A stretch of 64,000 nt of DNA from Spartobacteria bacterium LR76 (GCA_003054655.1 QAYZ01000014.1:62001-126000); one strand, 5' to 3'; counted from the stretch's first letter, positions 32,358 to 41,240 are shown. Program-made: numbers and translations. The notes: generated by a model not told the origin, from the letters alone.

Positions 32358-33326
32358 TCAGGAGAGATTCGTGCCGGGATCGTTCTTCGGCAGGTAGGGC
32401 TGGGGGATGATCATGTCCTCCGGCACCGGCTGGCGATGGTAGTCCGAGTGATGCTCGCGCGGCGGCAGCTCGATCGGCGTGTACTCGACCTGCTGGTACG
32501 GGATGAGGCTCAGGAGATGGCTGATGCAGTTCAGCCGGGCCAGCTTCTTGTCCGTCGCGGGCACGACCCACCACCGGGCCTCGGGGATATGGGTGCGATC
32601 CAGCATCACTTCCTTGGCCTTGGTGTAGTCCTCCCAGCGACGGCGCGACTCGAGATCCATCGGGCTGAGCTTCCAGTGCTTGAGCGGATCACTCACGCGG
32701 CATTGGAAGCGGAATTCCTGCTCCGAGTCCGTGATGGAGAACCAGTACTTGATCAGCCGGATACCCGAGCGAATCAGCATCTTTTCAAACTCCGGCACCG
32801 TGCGGAAAAACTCCTCGTAGTCGTCGTCGGTGCAAAATCCCATCACCCGCTCGACCCCCGCGCGGTTGTACCAGCTCCGGTCAAAGAGCACCATCTCGCC
32901 CGCCGCCGGCAGGTGCGCGACATAACGCTGGAAATACCACTGCGTGCGCTCGCGGCTGTTCGGCGCGGGCAGCGCGGCCACCCGGCAGACGCGGGGATTG
33001 AGACGCTGCGTGATGCGCTTGATCACGCCGCCCTTGCCCGCAGCATCGCGTCCCTCGAAAATCACCACGATCTTCTCGCCCGAGGCCACCACCCACTCCT
33101 GCATCTTCACCAGCTCGGATTGCAGCCGGAAGAGCTCGCGGAAATAAAAATGCCGCTGGATTTTTTCATCCTCCATCTCCTCCAGCGTCTGCGGCGGATG
33201 GTACTCTGTGCGCCGATCCTCCATCTCGAGCTCCAGCTCCTCGTCGAAGCTGTCGATCATCTCGCGATGCGCACGGGCGATGAGGTCTTGCGTGGACTGC
33301 TGGCTATGCTGTTCGTCGGAGTTCAT
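32358..33326 (-). CDS. ppk2: Polyphosphate kinase 2
   Basis: 322 residues from the ATG at 33326 (MNSDEQHSQQ). PPK2 enzymes transfer phosphate between polyphosphate and nucleotides. The Walker A motif is FEGRDAAGKGG (90-100), the lid and Walker B region is FDRSWYNRAGVERVMGF, and the FSITDSEQ-x2-R-x2-R motif follows. The length and single kinase domain fit the PPK2 class I type. A run of bases upstream in frame (to 33401) is not conserved. It is followed by nothing on its strand; the MFS gene upstream ends 31 bases away and may be co-transcribed. Confidence 0.93.
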   Translation of the reverse strand: MNSDEQHSQQSTQDLIARAHREMIDSFDEELELEMEDRRTEYHPPQTLEEMEDEKIQRHFYFRELFRLQSELVKMQEWVVASGEKIVVIFEGRDAAGKGGVIKRITQRLNPRVCRVAALPAPNSRERTQWYFQRYVAHLPAAGEMVLFDRSWYNRAGVERVMGFCTDDDYEEFFRTVPEFEKMLIRSGIRLIKYWFSITDSEQEFRFQCRVSDPLKHWKLSPMDLESRRRWEDYTKAKEVMLDRTHIPEARWWVVPATDKKLARLNCISHLLSLIPYQQVEYTPIELPPREHHSDYHRQPVPEDMIIPQPYLPKNDPGTNLS

Positions 33327-33357
33327 GGTGTGGAAGGGATTTTTGGGGGCGGGATGC

Positions 33358-34818
33358 CTAGTCGAGCTTGATGTGTTCGAGGTTGACTCCCTTGGTCTCA
33401 ATGGCGAAGCGATACGTCACCCACGCACCGAGCAGGCAGGTGCCGATCAGGATGTAGAGCACCGTGGCGGTGCCGATATCCTTGAGCAGGATGGGGAAAA
33501 GGAAGGCCGTCGCCACCGCCCCGATCTTGGCAAACGACGCGGCAAACCCCGCCCCGACCCCTCGCACCTTCGTCGGGAATACCTCGCCCGCCAGCAGATA
33601 CGTCATCGCGTTCGGCCCCATGTTGGTCATGAAGTTGAACAGCATGAACCCCGCAAAGATGAGCACGACATGCGTGGTCCCCTCAAAATACGTCGACACT
33701 GCCGCCAGCAGCAGCCCGACCGCACAGCCGATGAACCCGCCGATCTGCAGCTTGATCCGGCCCACCTTGTCCGCCAGGAAAATCGCCGCCACGATCCCCA
33801 GGATCAGCAGCACGTCGATGATGGCCGCTCCCTTCGCCGCCTGGATGTCATCGTGAATGATGTCGCTCAGATTGCGCGGGATGCCGGAATCATGCCCAAA
33901 GGTGTACGCCAGGATCGTCGGGGTGAAGATGCCGATGCCGTACGTCGACAGATCCTGAAGGAACCACGGGACCGATGCCAGGATCGTGGCCCGGCGGTAC
34001 TTCGGCTTGGTGAAAAGTTTGGTGAACTCCGGCGTCTTCGTGGCCCCCAGGGGCAGCGGCACATCCGGCTCCAGCACGATGTTCTTGGGATACTGCGGCT
34101 TGCGCGCAAGCAGCCGGCGCATCTCCCGCTCCGCTTCCTGGTGCCGGCCCTTGCTCATCAGCCAGTGCGGACTCTGGGTGATGAAAAACCGCCCGATGAT
34201 CACCGCGATGGCCGGGATGATCGCACAGGCGTACATCAGCCGCCAATCGGCCAGCGATTTGGAGATCGAAAGAATGAAAAAGCCGAGCACCGTGCCCGCC
34301 AGCGCTCCCACCGCCTGAAATCCGAAGGCTCCCAGCACCAGCTTGCCCCGGCAATGGCTCGGGATGCTCTCCGAGATCACCAGATGCGCCGTGGGATAGT
34401 CGCACCCCAGCGCCAGCCCCATGCCGAGCAGGGCCACCACCAGAAAGGGAAAGCTCGGGCTCACCGCCACGAGTACGAGGAAGATGGTGAAAAGCACCAT
34501 CTCGGAGATGAAAAGCATCTTGCGCCCAAAATGATCCGCCAGCCCGCCCAGCGCCGTCGCGCCGATGAGGATGCCCGCCAGCGACGCCGCGCTGATCATT
34601 CCCTTGTCCGCCGCCGTGAGGTGAAACTCCTTCACCATCAGCGGCAGGGCCACGCCCGTCATGAAAACCACCATGCCCTCGAAAAACTTCCCCGCCGTGG
34701 CCAGCCCCCAGATGCGCCATTGCATCTGCGTCATGGGCGCTTCAGGGACCTCCGTGCCATCCTCCCAGCGGGGCGTTTCGTCGATGTACTCCTGGATGGT
34801 CTTGGGTCGTTTGCTCAT
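33358..34818 (-). CDS. MFS transporter, sugar/aromatic-acid porter type
   Basis: 486 residues from the ATG at 34818 (MSKRPKTIQEYID), with twelve predicted helices. The loop between helices 2 and 3 carries the MFS signature LGGLADHFGRKMLF, and helix 4 carries the GLALGCDYPTAHLVISE pattern of the sugar porter/AAHS branch. A large central loop (about 225-300) is hydrophilic. The substrate cannot be read from the sequence. The nearest genes (ppk2, thioredoxin-like) give no hint. An upstream open frame to 35019 lies in the divergent promoter region. Confidence 0.88.
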   Translation of the reverse strand: MSKRPKTIQEYIDETPRWEDGTEVPEAPMTQMQWRIWGLATAGKFFEGMVVFMTGVALPLMVKEFHLTAADKGMISAASLAGILIGATALGGLADHFGRKMLFISEMVLFTIFLVLVAVSPSFPFLVVALLGMGLALGCDYPTAHLVISESIPSHCRGKLVLGAFGFQAVGALAGTVLGFFILSISKSLADWRLMYACAIIPAIAVIIGRFFITQSPHWLMSKGRHQEAEREMRRLLARKPQYPKNIVLEPDVPLPLGATKTPEFTKLFTKPKYRRATILASVPWFLQDLSTYGIGIFTPTILAYTFGHDSGIPRNLSDIIHDDIQAAKGAAIIDVLLILGIVAAIFLADKVGRIKLQIGGFIGCAVGLLLAAVSTYFEGTTHVVLIFAGFMLFNFMTNMGPNAMTYLLAGEVFPTKVRGVGAGFAASFAKIGAVATAFLFPILLKDIGTATVLYILIGTCLLGAWVTYRFAIETKGVNLEHIKLD

Positions 34819-34885
34819 ACGCGGGTGGCGACCGCACGTTCGCGGCGTTCGAGGGGCAGGCTGGCTCGCGCCTTGCAGCGCCGTC

Positions 34886-34916
34886 AAGGTGACAAATATG
34901 ACAGTTTTGGCACCTT
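34886..34916. promoter_or_regulatory. Inverted repeat in the divergent MFS/thioredoxin-like promoter region
   Basis: The 194 bases between the starts at 34818 and 35013 hold no gene. AAGGTG (34886-34891) and CACCTT (34911-34916) are perfect 6-bp inverted arms around a 19-base AT-richer spacer, a possible protein-binding site. Such short arms could be chance. Confidence 0.3.
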
Positions 34917-35012
34917 TGCGCACTTGCGTTTTCTTTTCTCGGAGCGGCCGATCATGCAAAATTGCACATCCTGGTTGCGCCGGGTTGATCCCTGCATACG
35001 TTTCAGGCCGGT

Positions 35013-35612
35013 ATGACACACGTATCCCGCATCCTCGCGATTCTGGCTCTCTCCACTGCCGCCGCGTTCGCCGCGCCGGAAATTGGCAAACCCGCGCCCG
35101 ATTTCACCCTCAAGGACGCTTCCGGCAAGGAAGTGAAGCTCTCCGACTTCAAGGGCAAATACGTCGTCCTCGAGTGGGTCAACTTTGGCTGTCCGTTTGT
35201 GAAGAAGCATTACGGCTCTGGCAATATGCAGGCGCTTCAGAAGGAGCTCACCGGCAAGGGCGTTGTCTGGCTGTCGATCTGCTCGTCCGCCGAGGGCAAG
35301 CAGGGGTACTTCCCCAACGATGAAGTCGCCGCCGCGGTGAAAGCCAACGGCTCGCATGCCACCGACTACCTGCTCGACACCCCTGGCACCGTCGGCAAGC
35401 TCTACGGAGCCACCACCACGCCCGACATGTTCCTCATCAATCCCGAGGGCGAGCTGATTTACAAGGGAGCCATCGATAGCGCCCCGACTCCCGATCCGAC
35501 CACGATCAAGGACGCAACGAACTACGTGCGCGTCGCCTTTGAGGAGGCTTCCGCCGGCAAGGCGGTGTCGAATCCCTCGACCAAGCCCTACGGCTGCTCG
35601 GTGAAGTACTAG
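35013..35612 (+). CDS. Exported thioredoxin-like/AhpC-TSA protein
   Basis: 199 residues. A signal peptide (RILAILALSTAAAFA) precedes the redoxin domain: APDFTLKDASGKEVKLSDFKGK, then VNFGCPFVKKHYGSG with a single cysteine in the active position (GCPF), and a later TTTPDMFLINPEG cis-proline region. The GCPFVKKHY variant is typical of the redoxin proteins annotated as thioredoxin family in this group. A C-terminal CSVKY follows. It probably acts in periplasmic thiol or peroxide chemistry. Its stop codon lies in a palindrome shared with the convergent lolA-like gene. Confidence 0.85.
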   Translation: MTHVSRILAILALSTAAAFAAPEIGKPAPDFTLKDASGKEVKLSDFKGKYVVLEWVNFGCPFVKKHYGSGNMQALQKELTGKGVVWLSICSSAEGKQGYFPNDEVAAAVKANGSHATDYLLDTPGTVGKLYGATTTPDMFLINPEGELIYKGAIDSAPTPDPTTIKDATNYVRVAFEEASAGKAVSNPSTKPYGCSVKY

Positions 35613-35634
35613 AGCATTTCTAAATCTGCTCTAG
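35609..35634. terminator. Palindrome carrying the stop codons of two convergent genes
   Basis: CTAGAGCA (35609-35616) and TGCTCTAG (35627-35634) are perfect 8-bp inverted arms around a 10-base spacer. The left arm contains the TAG of the thioredoxin-like gene and the right arm contains the TAG of the lolA-like gene. There is no T-run, so it may be a 3'-end hairpin for both transcripts rather than a classical terminator. Confidence 0.5.
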
Positions 35635-36281
35635 CGCCCCAGCGGCTCGCTCACCGTCACGCCGGACGGCGGCTGGAAGGAAAAGTCGTCCGGCGACAGC
35701 GCCGCCTTCCGCTCGTTGGAAAAGGTGATCGTGCTCGACTCGCCCGGCCCCGACACGAGCACCATCCGGCGGGCCTTCAGGTCGGCCCCGATCTCCAGCG
35801 TGATCGCCTGCACCGATCCCCTCATCGCCCGGCTGCGTGGCGTCAGCTCGATGGTGTACCCGTCGGCGTCGCGCTCGGCCTTGACCGTGTAGTTCTTCGC
35901 GAGGTCGCGCAACCCCAGCCCGGAGGTCATGGCCGTGAGGGATTCGCGCAGCGCCTTGTTGGAGCTGAGCGCGTATTTCTCCGCCTCCTTGTAGACGGGG
36001 TAATACATCCAGAGCGTCTCCCCATCGCACACCGTCAGCGATTTGCCCGGCACCTCGCGGCGGAATTTATTCGGGGCCAGAAAGGCGAGCGTCCCCGTTT
36101 CCACCACCGGCTTTTCCATCATCGCGAGCTTCTTTTCCTCGCGGAAGTCGCTCTGCACCGCGCCGTCGGCGCGCCGCGCCGCGATCTGGTCGAGGATGCG
36201 GAGCGTTTCGTCCTCGCTCATCGGCTGGGCGGCCGCCCAGGCCAGGGGAAGTGTCAATGCAAGGAGGGTGAGTCGTTTCAT
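35631..36281 (-). CDS. LolA-like outer-membrane lipoprotein carrier
   Basis: 216 residues from the ATG at 36281 (MKRLTLLALTLPLAWAAA signal peptide). The mature part matches the LolA fold, an unclosed beta barrel for acyl chains: LAFLAPNKFRREVPGK, VCDGETLWMYYP and the closing strands. LolA ferries lipoproteins, but members in lipid-glycan operons may carry other lipids. The ATG overlaps the stop of the upstream LpxL-like gene (ATGA). It is the last gene of the five-gene envelope operon 35631-39532. Confidence 0.8.
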   Translation of the reverse strand: MKRLTLLALTLPLAWAAAQPMSEDETLRILDQIAARRADGAVQSDFREEKKLAMMEKPVVETGTLAFLAPNKFRREVPGKSLTVCDGETLWMYYPVYKEAEKYALSSNKALRESLTAMTSGLGLRDLAKNYTVKAERDADGYTIELTPRSRAMRGSVQAITLEIGADLKARRMVLVSGPGESSTITFSNERKAALSPDDFSFQPPSGVTVSEPLGR

Positions 36282-37189
36282 GCCGATACGGGGACAAATT
36301 GATACCACTGCGCGGGGTGCCGGGTGATTTCCTCAAACAATCCGGCGGCGATCCGCCGGGTGCAATCCTCGATCGCCTCTTTTCTCTGCTCCCGCGATGC
36401 CGCCTCGACCCGGATGGGCGGCTTGGCGATGAGTCGGTATCGTCCTCCTCGCAGTCGCACCACGATCACCGGCACCACCGGGCACTTCGTCATGGAGGCC
36501 AGCAGCGCCGGGGCGGTGGAGAAGAGTATCCGCCCGTTGGGCAGGTCGACCGGCAGCCCGTGCTCCGCGATGGGGCGGTCGGCCAGCAGCGCCACGCAGC
36601 GCCCGGCCTCCAGGCTGCGCACGATCTGGATGGATGAAAACGGGTCCGCTCCCACGGGCACGGTCTCCGTGTTCCAGCGCCGCCGCCACTTGGCCCGCCA
36701 TTCCGTCAGCGAGGCGGTCGGCTCTGGCAGCGTGCCGATCGTCAGCGGGATGCCCGCCTTGCCGAGGGCCACCGCGCCGTACTCGAAGAAACTGAAATGC
36801 GCCGTCGCCAGGATCGCCCCGCGCCCCCCGGCCATCGCTCCGCGCAGGTGCTCCAGCCCGTCGCCGTCGTTCTCCTGCAACGCCTGCGCCTTCTCCACCG
36901 GCATCGCGCCCACCGCTACGTAATCCGCGATGGTCGCGCCGAAGTTGACGAAGACCCGCACTGCCTCCGCCATGGTCACCGGCTCCCTGCGCAAAAGCTG
37001 GAGATTGCGGCGCACCACTTCGCGCACCGCCGGCTGCGTCATCGCATACACCCACGCCACCGTGCGACTCACCGCCTGGAAGACCGGTCTCCTCAGGTAC
37101 GGGTAAAGCCGCGTACACAGCGAGAAAATCGAGTCCTGGTAGAGCCGCTGGTACGCCCAGCGCTCGGTGTGCGAACGGCTTTCCATCAA
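36278..37189 (-). CDS. LpxL/HtrB-like lipid acyltransferase
   Basis: 303 residues of the lysophospholipid acyltransferase superfamily (LpxL branch). The catalytic motif is ATAHFSFFEYGA, with histidine and glutamate spaced as in HX4D/E, followed by the LADRPIAEHGLPVDLPNG and PVVPVIVVRL blocks. The N-terminus lacks a clear transmembrane helix. The enzyme should transfer an acyl chain to a sugar or lipid acceptor at the inner membrane. Both neighbours overlap it by ATGA junctions: the deacetylase upstream and the LolA-like carrier downstream. Confidence 0.82.
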   Translation of the reverse strand: MMESRSHTERWAYQRLYQDSIFSLCTRLYPYLRRPVFQAVSRTVAWVYAMTQPAVREVVRRNLQLLRREPVTMAEAVRVFVNFGATIADYVAVGAMPVEKAQALQENDGDGLEHLRGAMAGGRGAILATAHFSFFEYGAVALGKAGIPLTIGTLPEPTASLTEWRAKWRRRWNTETVPVGADPFSSIQIVRSLEAGRCVALLADRPIAEHGLPVDLPNGRILFSTAPALLASMTKCPVVPVIVVRLRGGRYRLIAKPPIRVEAASREQRKEAIEDCTRRIAAGLFEEITRHPAQWYQFVPVSA

Positions 37190-37944
37190 CGCAGCGACTC
37201 CGGTTCTGGCAGCACGCAGGTATAACCTTCTCCCTGCAGCCGCTCGAGCAGCCGCTCCAGCGTCGAGACCCGGTAGCGGCTCGATCCGCCCTCATGGAGC
37301 ACGATGATCGCGCCCGGTTTGACGGAGGCCATGATGCGCTGGATCACGACGGTTGGCGCGGCGGGGCAGCCGTCCTTGCCGCTGGCCGACCAGCCGATCA
37401 CGCGCTGGCGCTCGCTTTCTGCCGCCGGGTGTACGGAGGCATTGTTCATTCCCACCGGGGAGCGGAACCATCTCGGTTTCGCGCCCGTCGCGGTCTCGAT
37501 CGCCTTGCCGCCCCAGGCGACTTCGCGCCGCACCAGCGGCCTCGGCGCGGCCCACCACCAGCCTGCGGGATGATTGTATGTGTGATTTCCCAAACTGTGT
37601 CCTTCCCGGAGGATTCGACGCACGAGCGCCCGCTGGCTGTCCACCTGCCGGCCAATCACGAAAAACGTCGCCTTCGCGCCATGCTTCGCCAGCACGTCGA
37701 GCATGCCCGGCGTGTCTCGCGGGTCCGGGCCGTCGTCGATCGTCAGCCACACCTCGCGCCTGCCGGTTTCAAATCGTGTCACCACCGGGCCATGCCACGC
37801 GCAATTCGGGCGCAACGTGGGATAGAGCCAGCAAAAATTGTGCGCCATTTCCACCGACCAGCGGGTACGCCACGAGGCCAGCGGCCAGGCAGCCAGGGCG
37901 GCGGCGCGTGCCGCCAGGATCAGATGTCGCGTGGAGAGAGCCAT
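37186..37944 (-). CDS. NodB-type polysaccharide deacetylase
   Basis: 252 residues from the ATG at 37944. A hydrophobic start (HLILAARAAALAAWPLA) may anchor or export it. The NodB fold shows the metal triad: TIDDGP (68-73, Asp70/Asp71) and HTYNH (121-125). WFRSPVG and the later IIVLHEGG supply the remaining motifs. These enzymes remove N- or O-acetyl groups from glycans or glycolipids. The start overlaps the end of the GT2 gene by 25 bases. The acceptor is unknown but presumably the product of its neighbours. Confidence 0.87.
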   Translation of the reverse strand: MALSTRHLILAARAAALAAWPLASWRTRWSVEMAHNFCWLYPTLRPNCAWHGPVVTRFETGRREVWLTIDDGPDPRDTPGMLDVLAKHGAKATFFVIGRQVDSQRALVRRILREGHSLGNHTYNHPAGWWWAAPRPLVRREVAWGGKAIETATGAKPRWFRSPVGMNNASVHPAAESERQRVIGWSASGKDGCPAAPTVVIQRIMASVKPGAIIVLHEGGSSRYRVSTLERLLERLQGEGYTCVLPEPESLR

Positions 37945-38696
37945 TTCCTCCGAAGCTGCCAGACTCGCCACAGTCGCGGAAACAGCAAAATGCAAAGCCG
38001 CGTGTGCGTGGTCACGAGCAGCAGGTTGTCGCGCAGGTAGCGGAAGTGCGTCACGCCGCCGTCCGACTTCTCCGGGTACTTCACCGGCACCGGGCGGTTG
38101 ATCGGCTCCACCCCGGCCCAGTACAGCCGCACCGCCAGCTCGGTGTCGAAGTCAAACCTCCGCCCTGTCCGGATCGACCGCATGATCTTTATCGCGGGCT
38201 TCAGCGGATACAGCCGGAACCCGAAGAGCGAATCCCGGATGCCACCCCACAGCGTTTCCAGGTTGGCAAACCAGTTGCCGACCCGCCGGCCTTTTACCCG
38301 CTCCGCCGGAGCCTCGGGGCCAAAGACCGGCTCGCCGAGGATCATCGCCTTCGGGTGCTCGCGGGAGAGTTCCATGAAGGGCGCGACTTCCTGCGCCGGG
38401 TGCTGGCCATCGGCATCCATCAGCAGCGCGTGCGTATAGCCTGCCTTGGCCGCCGCCTCCATCGCCACGAGGCTCGCTCCGCCCTTGCCGAGGTTCTCCG
38501 TCAGATGGATCACGCTCAAGCCCGGCTCGGTGCGTGCGAGATCCTGGATTTCACCCACGCTCTCATCCGTGCTGCCATCGAGCACCACCCACACGGGCTG
38601 CCACACCGCCAGCACGGCACGGGCCGTCTCTGCGAGCAGCCGGCCGCTGTTATAGCTCGGCAGGATGACGATTCTCTTCCGGTCTTCGGAACTCAA
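37920..38696 (-). CDS. GT2 glycosyltransferase, DPM1-like
   Basis: 258 residues from a TTG at 38696. VILPSYNSG opens the family-2 glycosyltransferase fold, D40-GSTD is the nucleotide-sugar motif, and DADGQH (94-99) the metal-binding DxD. The C-terminal half ends in a hydrophobic YLRDNLLLVTTHTRLCILLF. It resembles polyprenyl-phosphate (dolichol-type) sugar transferases. The TTG start is chosen because the frame has no ATG and TTGA overlaps the acyltransferase stop exactly. A longer open frame continues upstream only as a shadow. Confidence 0.82.
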   Translation of the reverse strand: MSSEDRKRIVILPSYNSGRLLAETARAVLAVWQPVWVVLDGSTDESVGEIQDLARTEPGLSVIHLTENLGKGGASLVAMEAAAKAGYTHALLMDADGQHPAQEVAPFMELSREHPKAMILGEPVFGPEAPAERVKGRRVGNWFANLETLWGGIRDSLFGFRLYPLKPAIKIMRSIRTGRRFDFDTELAVRLYWAGVEPINRPVPVKYPEKSDGGVTHFRYLRDNLLLVTTHTRLCILLFPRLWRVWQLRRKWLSPRDI

Positions 38697-39532
38697 TGGG
38701 AGGCGTCTTTCTTGCGGCGGAGGATGCTCTCGCCCGTGTACTCCAGGTTGCTGCGGAAGTAGTCCTCCATCCTTCCCGCCAGCGCCGGGGCGTTCTCTCC
38801 CTCCCTCCGCGTGAAGACCTCGCCCAGCGTGATCCGCACCTTCACCGGCAGCCGGGCAGGGGAGAAGATCGGGAACTGCTTGGAAAGATACCGCCCTTCC
38901 TGCTCGATGAGGACCGTCTGGATCGGCGCGCCCGTCTTGGCTGCGATCAGGGCAAAGCCGTGCTTGAAGGGATTCAGCGCATGCGCCCGCGTCCGCGTCC
39001 CCTCGGGAAAGATCAGCAGGTTTTCTCCCGCGCGGATTTTTTCGATGCCCTCCCGCACCAGCGTCGGCCCCTGGTCGTTCGTGATGTACCCGGCCAGCCG
39101 CGCCGCACCGCCCAGGTAGGAACGCTGCATCAGGCTGGCCCGCATCACGCAGATGGCATCCGGGATGAAGCTCAACAGGTAAATCGCGTCGAGCTCGCTC
39201 GGATGATTGGCCGCGATGATCGTCCCGCGCAGGTTGCGCAGTTTTTCCTCGCCGTCGATCTGGATGTCGACGGTGCCCAGGGCTGCGGCGACTTTCAGCC
39301 AGTTGCGGAACAGCCAGTGGATCAGGTGCTGGCCCGTGGACGGGCGGAGCGATTTCCCCGCGATCCAGCGCAGGAGGGCGCACGCCGGGCACACCACGAT
39401 GCCCGTGCCGATGAAGAGAAGGATCGCCGTGACCTGGCGCACGTAATCCCAGATTCCCCGTACGGAAAAAAACACGCGGCGGCGACCGCGCACATAGATG
39501 GGAGAGGGAGAGTGGGCTCTCACAGTGGACAT
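38693..39532 (-). CDS. PlsC-like 1-acyl-glycerol-3-phosphate acyltransferase family
   Basis: 279 residues. A hydrophobic N-terminal region (about 33-55) is followed by the catalytic NHPSELD motif (His110, Asp115) and the substrate-binding FPEGTR (175-180). It belongs to the same superfamily as the PlsC-like gene at 50490 but is a distant copy, so it probably acts on another acceptor. It heads the operon of five overlapping genes down to 35631, and 92 bases separate it from the divergent YbhN-like gene. Confidence 0.88.
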   Translation of the reverse strand: MSTVRAHSPSPIYVRGRRRVFFSVRGIWDYVRQVTAILLFIGTGIVVCPACALLRWIAGKSLRPSTGQHLIHWLFRNWLKVAAALGTVDIQIDGEEKLRNLRGTIIAANHPSELDAIYLLSFIPDAICVMRASLMQRSYLGGAARLAGYITNDQGPTLVREGIEKIRAGENLLIFPEGTRTRAHALNPFKHGFALIAAKTGAPIQTVLIEQEGRYLSKQFPIFSPARLPVKVRITLGEVFTRREGENAPALAGRMEDYFRSNLEYTGESILRRKKDASH

Positions 39533-39624
39533 GTGCCTGGTACGCTAGCGCGGGTTTGGCGAGATTTCGAGTGCGTTGTTGCTTGCCCTTGGTGTCTCTT
39601 CGGGCGACACACACTCCTCGCCCC

Positions 39625-40596
39625 ATGCGCAAGTGGCTCACCCTCATTCTCCAGACACTGGTCAGCGTGGCCCTGCTCGCCTGGATCTTTCGCGATGCTG
39701 CGACCCGGCGCGAGGTCGTGCATTTCGTGCGCGAGGCGGATCTTTTCTGGCTCGTGGCGGGGGTGGCTTCCGCCGGGGTGGGCGTCATCCTCGGCGTTTA
39801 TCGCTGGGAGATTTTTCTCCGCGTCATGGGCATACGGCTTTCGGCTTGGGAGCTTTTCCGCATCTCGATGGTGGGGCTGTTTTTTAATAACTTCCTCGTC
39901 GGCGCGGTCGGCGGCGATGCGGTGAAGGTGGTCTGGCTGGGCGCAAAGGGGCATTCGAAGGTCTCCTCCCTGGTATCGGTGCTCATGGACCGAATGAGCG
40001 GGCTGGGGGCGCTCGTCATCTGCTCGCTGGTTTTCATCGCTGGCCGGCTCGACTGGCTCTCGCGCAGCCCGGTCGTGGCGGGCGTGAGCCAGGGCGTTCT
40101 CGTCTATCTGGTGGCCGTCCTCGTTTTCCTTGCGGTGACGTTTGTCCTCGCCATGCGCGGGGTGACGGATCGCCTCCCGGCGCGAATGCCCGGCCGCGGG
40201 CATCTGGTGACTTTCACCTCGGCCTACTTCAAGTTCGTCTCCCACTGGCGCGCCACTCTGGCTGCTTCGCTCCTTTCCTGCGTCATCCTGGTTTCCTATA
40301 TCGGCACGTTTTATTGTGCGGCCCGGGCCTTCGGCGTACACCAGCCGTTCGTGGACTTCCTCGCCTTCATGCCCGCCGTCGACATCATCGCGGCCCTGCC
40401 TGTGAGCCTCGGCGGCTTCGGCGTCCGGGATCAGCTTTTCGCCACGCTCATGGGCGACCTCTACGGCGTGCCGGTCGCTCAAGCCGTCTCGATCTCGCTC
40501 TGCGGGGCTTTCATGTCGCTGGCCTGGGGGCTGGTCGGCCTCGCCCTGCTGCCATCGTATCGCCGCGTCGTGCGGCAGGAGCCGGAGACGGCATGA
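39625..40596 (+). CDS. YbhN/UPF0104-type membrane protein (lysylphosphatidylglycerol-synthase TM-like)
   Basis: About 323 residues from the ATG at 39625 (MRKWLTLILQTLVSVALLAW). Seven to eight hydrophobic helices and the motifs FFNNFLVGAVGGDAVKV and GGFGVRDQLFATLMG are diagnostic of the flippase-like YbhN family. Members are implicated in moving lipid intermediates across the membrane; that role is family knowledge. The stop overlaps the methyltransferase start (ATGA), so the two are coupled. It faces the acyltransferase/GT2/deacetylase operon across a short divergent gap. Confidence 0.85.
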   Translation: MRKWLTLILQTLVSVALLAWIFRDAATRREVVHFVREADLFWLVAGVASAGVGVILGVYRWEIFLRVMGIRLSAWELFRISMVGLFFNNFLVGAVGGDAVKVVWLGAKGHSKVSSLVSVLMDRMSGLGALVICSLVFIAGRLDWLSRSPVVAGVSQGVLVYLVAVLVFLAVTFVLAMRGVTDRLPARMPGRGHLVTFTSAYFKFVSHWRATLAASLLSCVILVSYIGTFYCAARAFGVHQPFVDFLAFMPAVDIIAALPVSLGGFGVRDQLFATLMGDLYGVPVAQAVSISLCGAFMSLAWGLVGLALLPSYRRVVRQEPETA

Positions 40597-41237
40597 AGTC
40601 TCCCGTCCGCCAGGCCGCCGACCGCTATCGGCGCTGGAAAAATCTCTACTACTACGCGCTCGGCAAGGCCTCTCTCGACCCGGCCTATCCCGCCGTGGCG
40701 GCTCTCTTTCGCGGCTCCGCCCTTCCGCTTCTCGATCTCGGCTGCGGCATGGGGCTGCTCACCGCTTATCTCCGGGCTTCCGGCCATGCTGCGCATGTCA
40801 TTGGCATCGAGCTGGATGCGGAAAAGGTGGGCGTCGCCCGCGAGGTTCTGGGCGAGGCCGATGCCGAGTTTCACCCCGGCGACGCCTTTTCGTTCCCGCC
40901 GCATCTCGGCGACGTGGTCATGCTCGACGTCATCCATTACTTCGACGACGCGCAGCAGCAGGCGCTCCTCGCCCGTATCGCGGAAAGTCTCGCTCCCGGC
41001 GGCACCGCCGCCATCCGGTTCACGCTTAACGAGCGCCACTGGCGTTTTGCTCTTACCCGCGCGGAGGAATGGTTCGTTCACCGCAGCGGATGGATTCCCA
41101 CCACGGGGCACAACTTTCCCACTGCCGACGAAATGACCCGGCCTTTCACCGAGGCGGGATGCGACGTGACGCTGGAACCCATGTGGGGCTGCACGCCGTT
41201 CAACAGCTATCTCCTCGTCGCCCGGCGGCGGGTTTGA
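40593..41237 (+). CDS. SAM-dependent methyltransferase, class I
   Basis: 214 residues starting with a basic helix (MKSPVRQAADRYRRWKNL). The SAM-binding motif I is LLDLGCGMGLLTAYL, followed by GIELDAEKV and a post-motif HLGDVVMLDVIHYFDD. No membrane helix is present. The substrate is unknown; coupling to the YbhN-like gene and the nearby lipid-glycan operon suggest an envelope lipid. It converges on the GYF-domain gene with 3 bases between stops. Confidence 0.85.
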   Translation: MKSPVRQAADRYRRWKNLYYYALGKASLDPAYPAVAALFRGSALPLLDLGCGMGLLTAYLRASGHAAHVIGIELDAEKVGVAREVLGEADAEFHPGDAFSFPPHLGDVVMLDVIHYFDDAQQQALLARIAESLAPGGTAAIRFTLNERHWRFALTRAEEWFVHRSGWIPTTGHNFPTADEMTRPFTEAGCDVTLEPMWGCTPFNSYLLVARRRV

Positions 41238-41240
41238 GGA

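Noticed and set aside
33208-35016. 602-codon plus-strand open frame
   Set aside because: Antisense to the MFS transporter; composition is Arg/His/Asp-rich.
37920-39788. A 622-residue fusion protein
   Set aside because: The upstream half is the PlsC-like gene in another frame; the real GT2 begins at TTG 38696.
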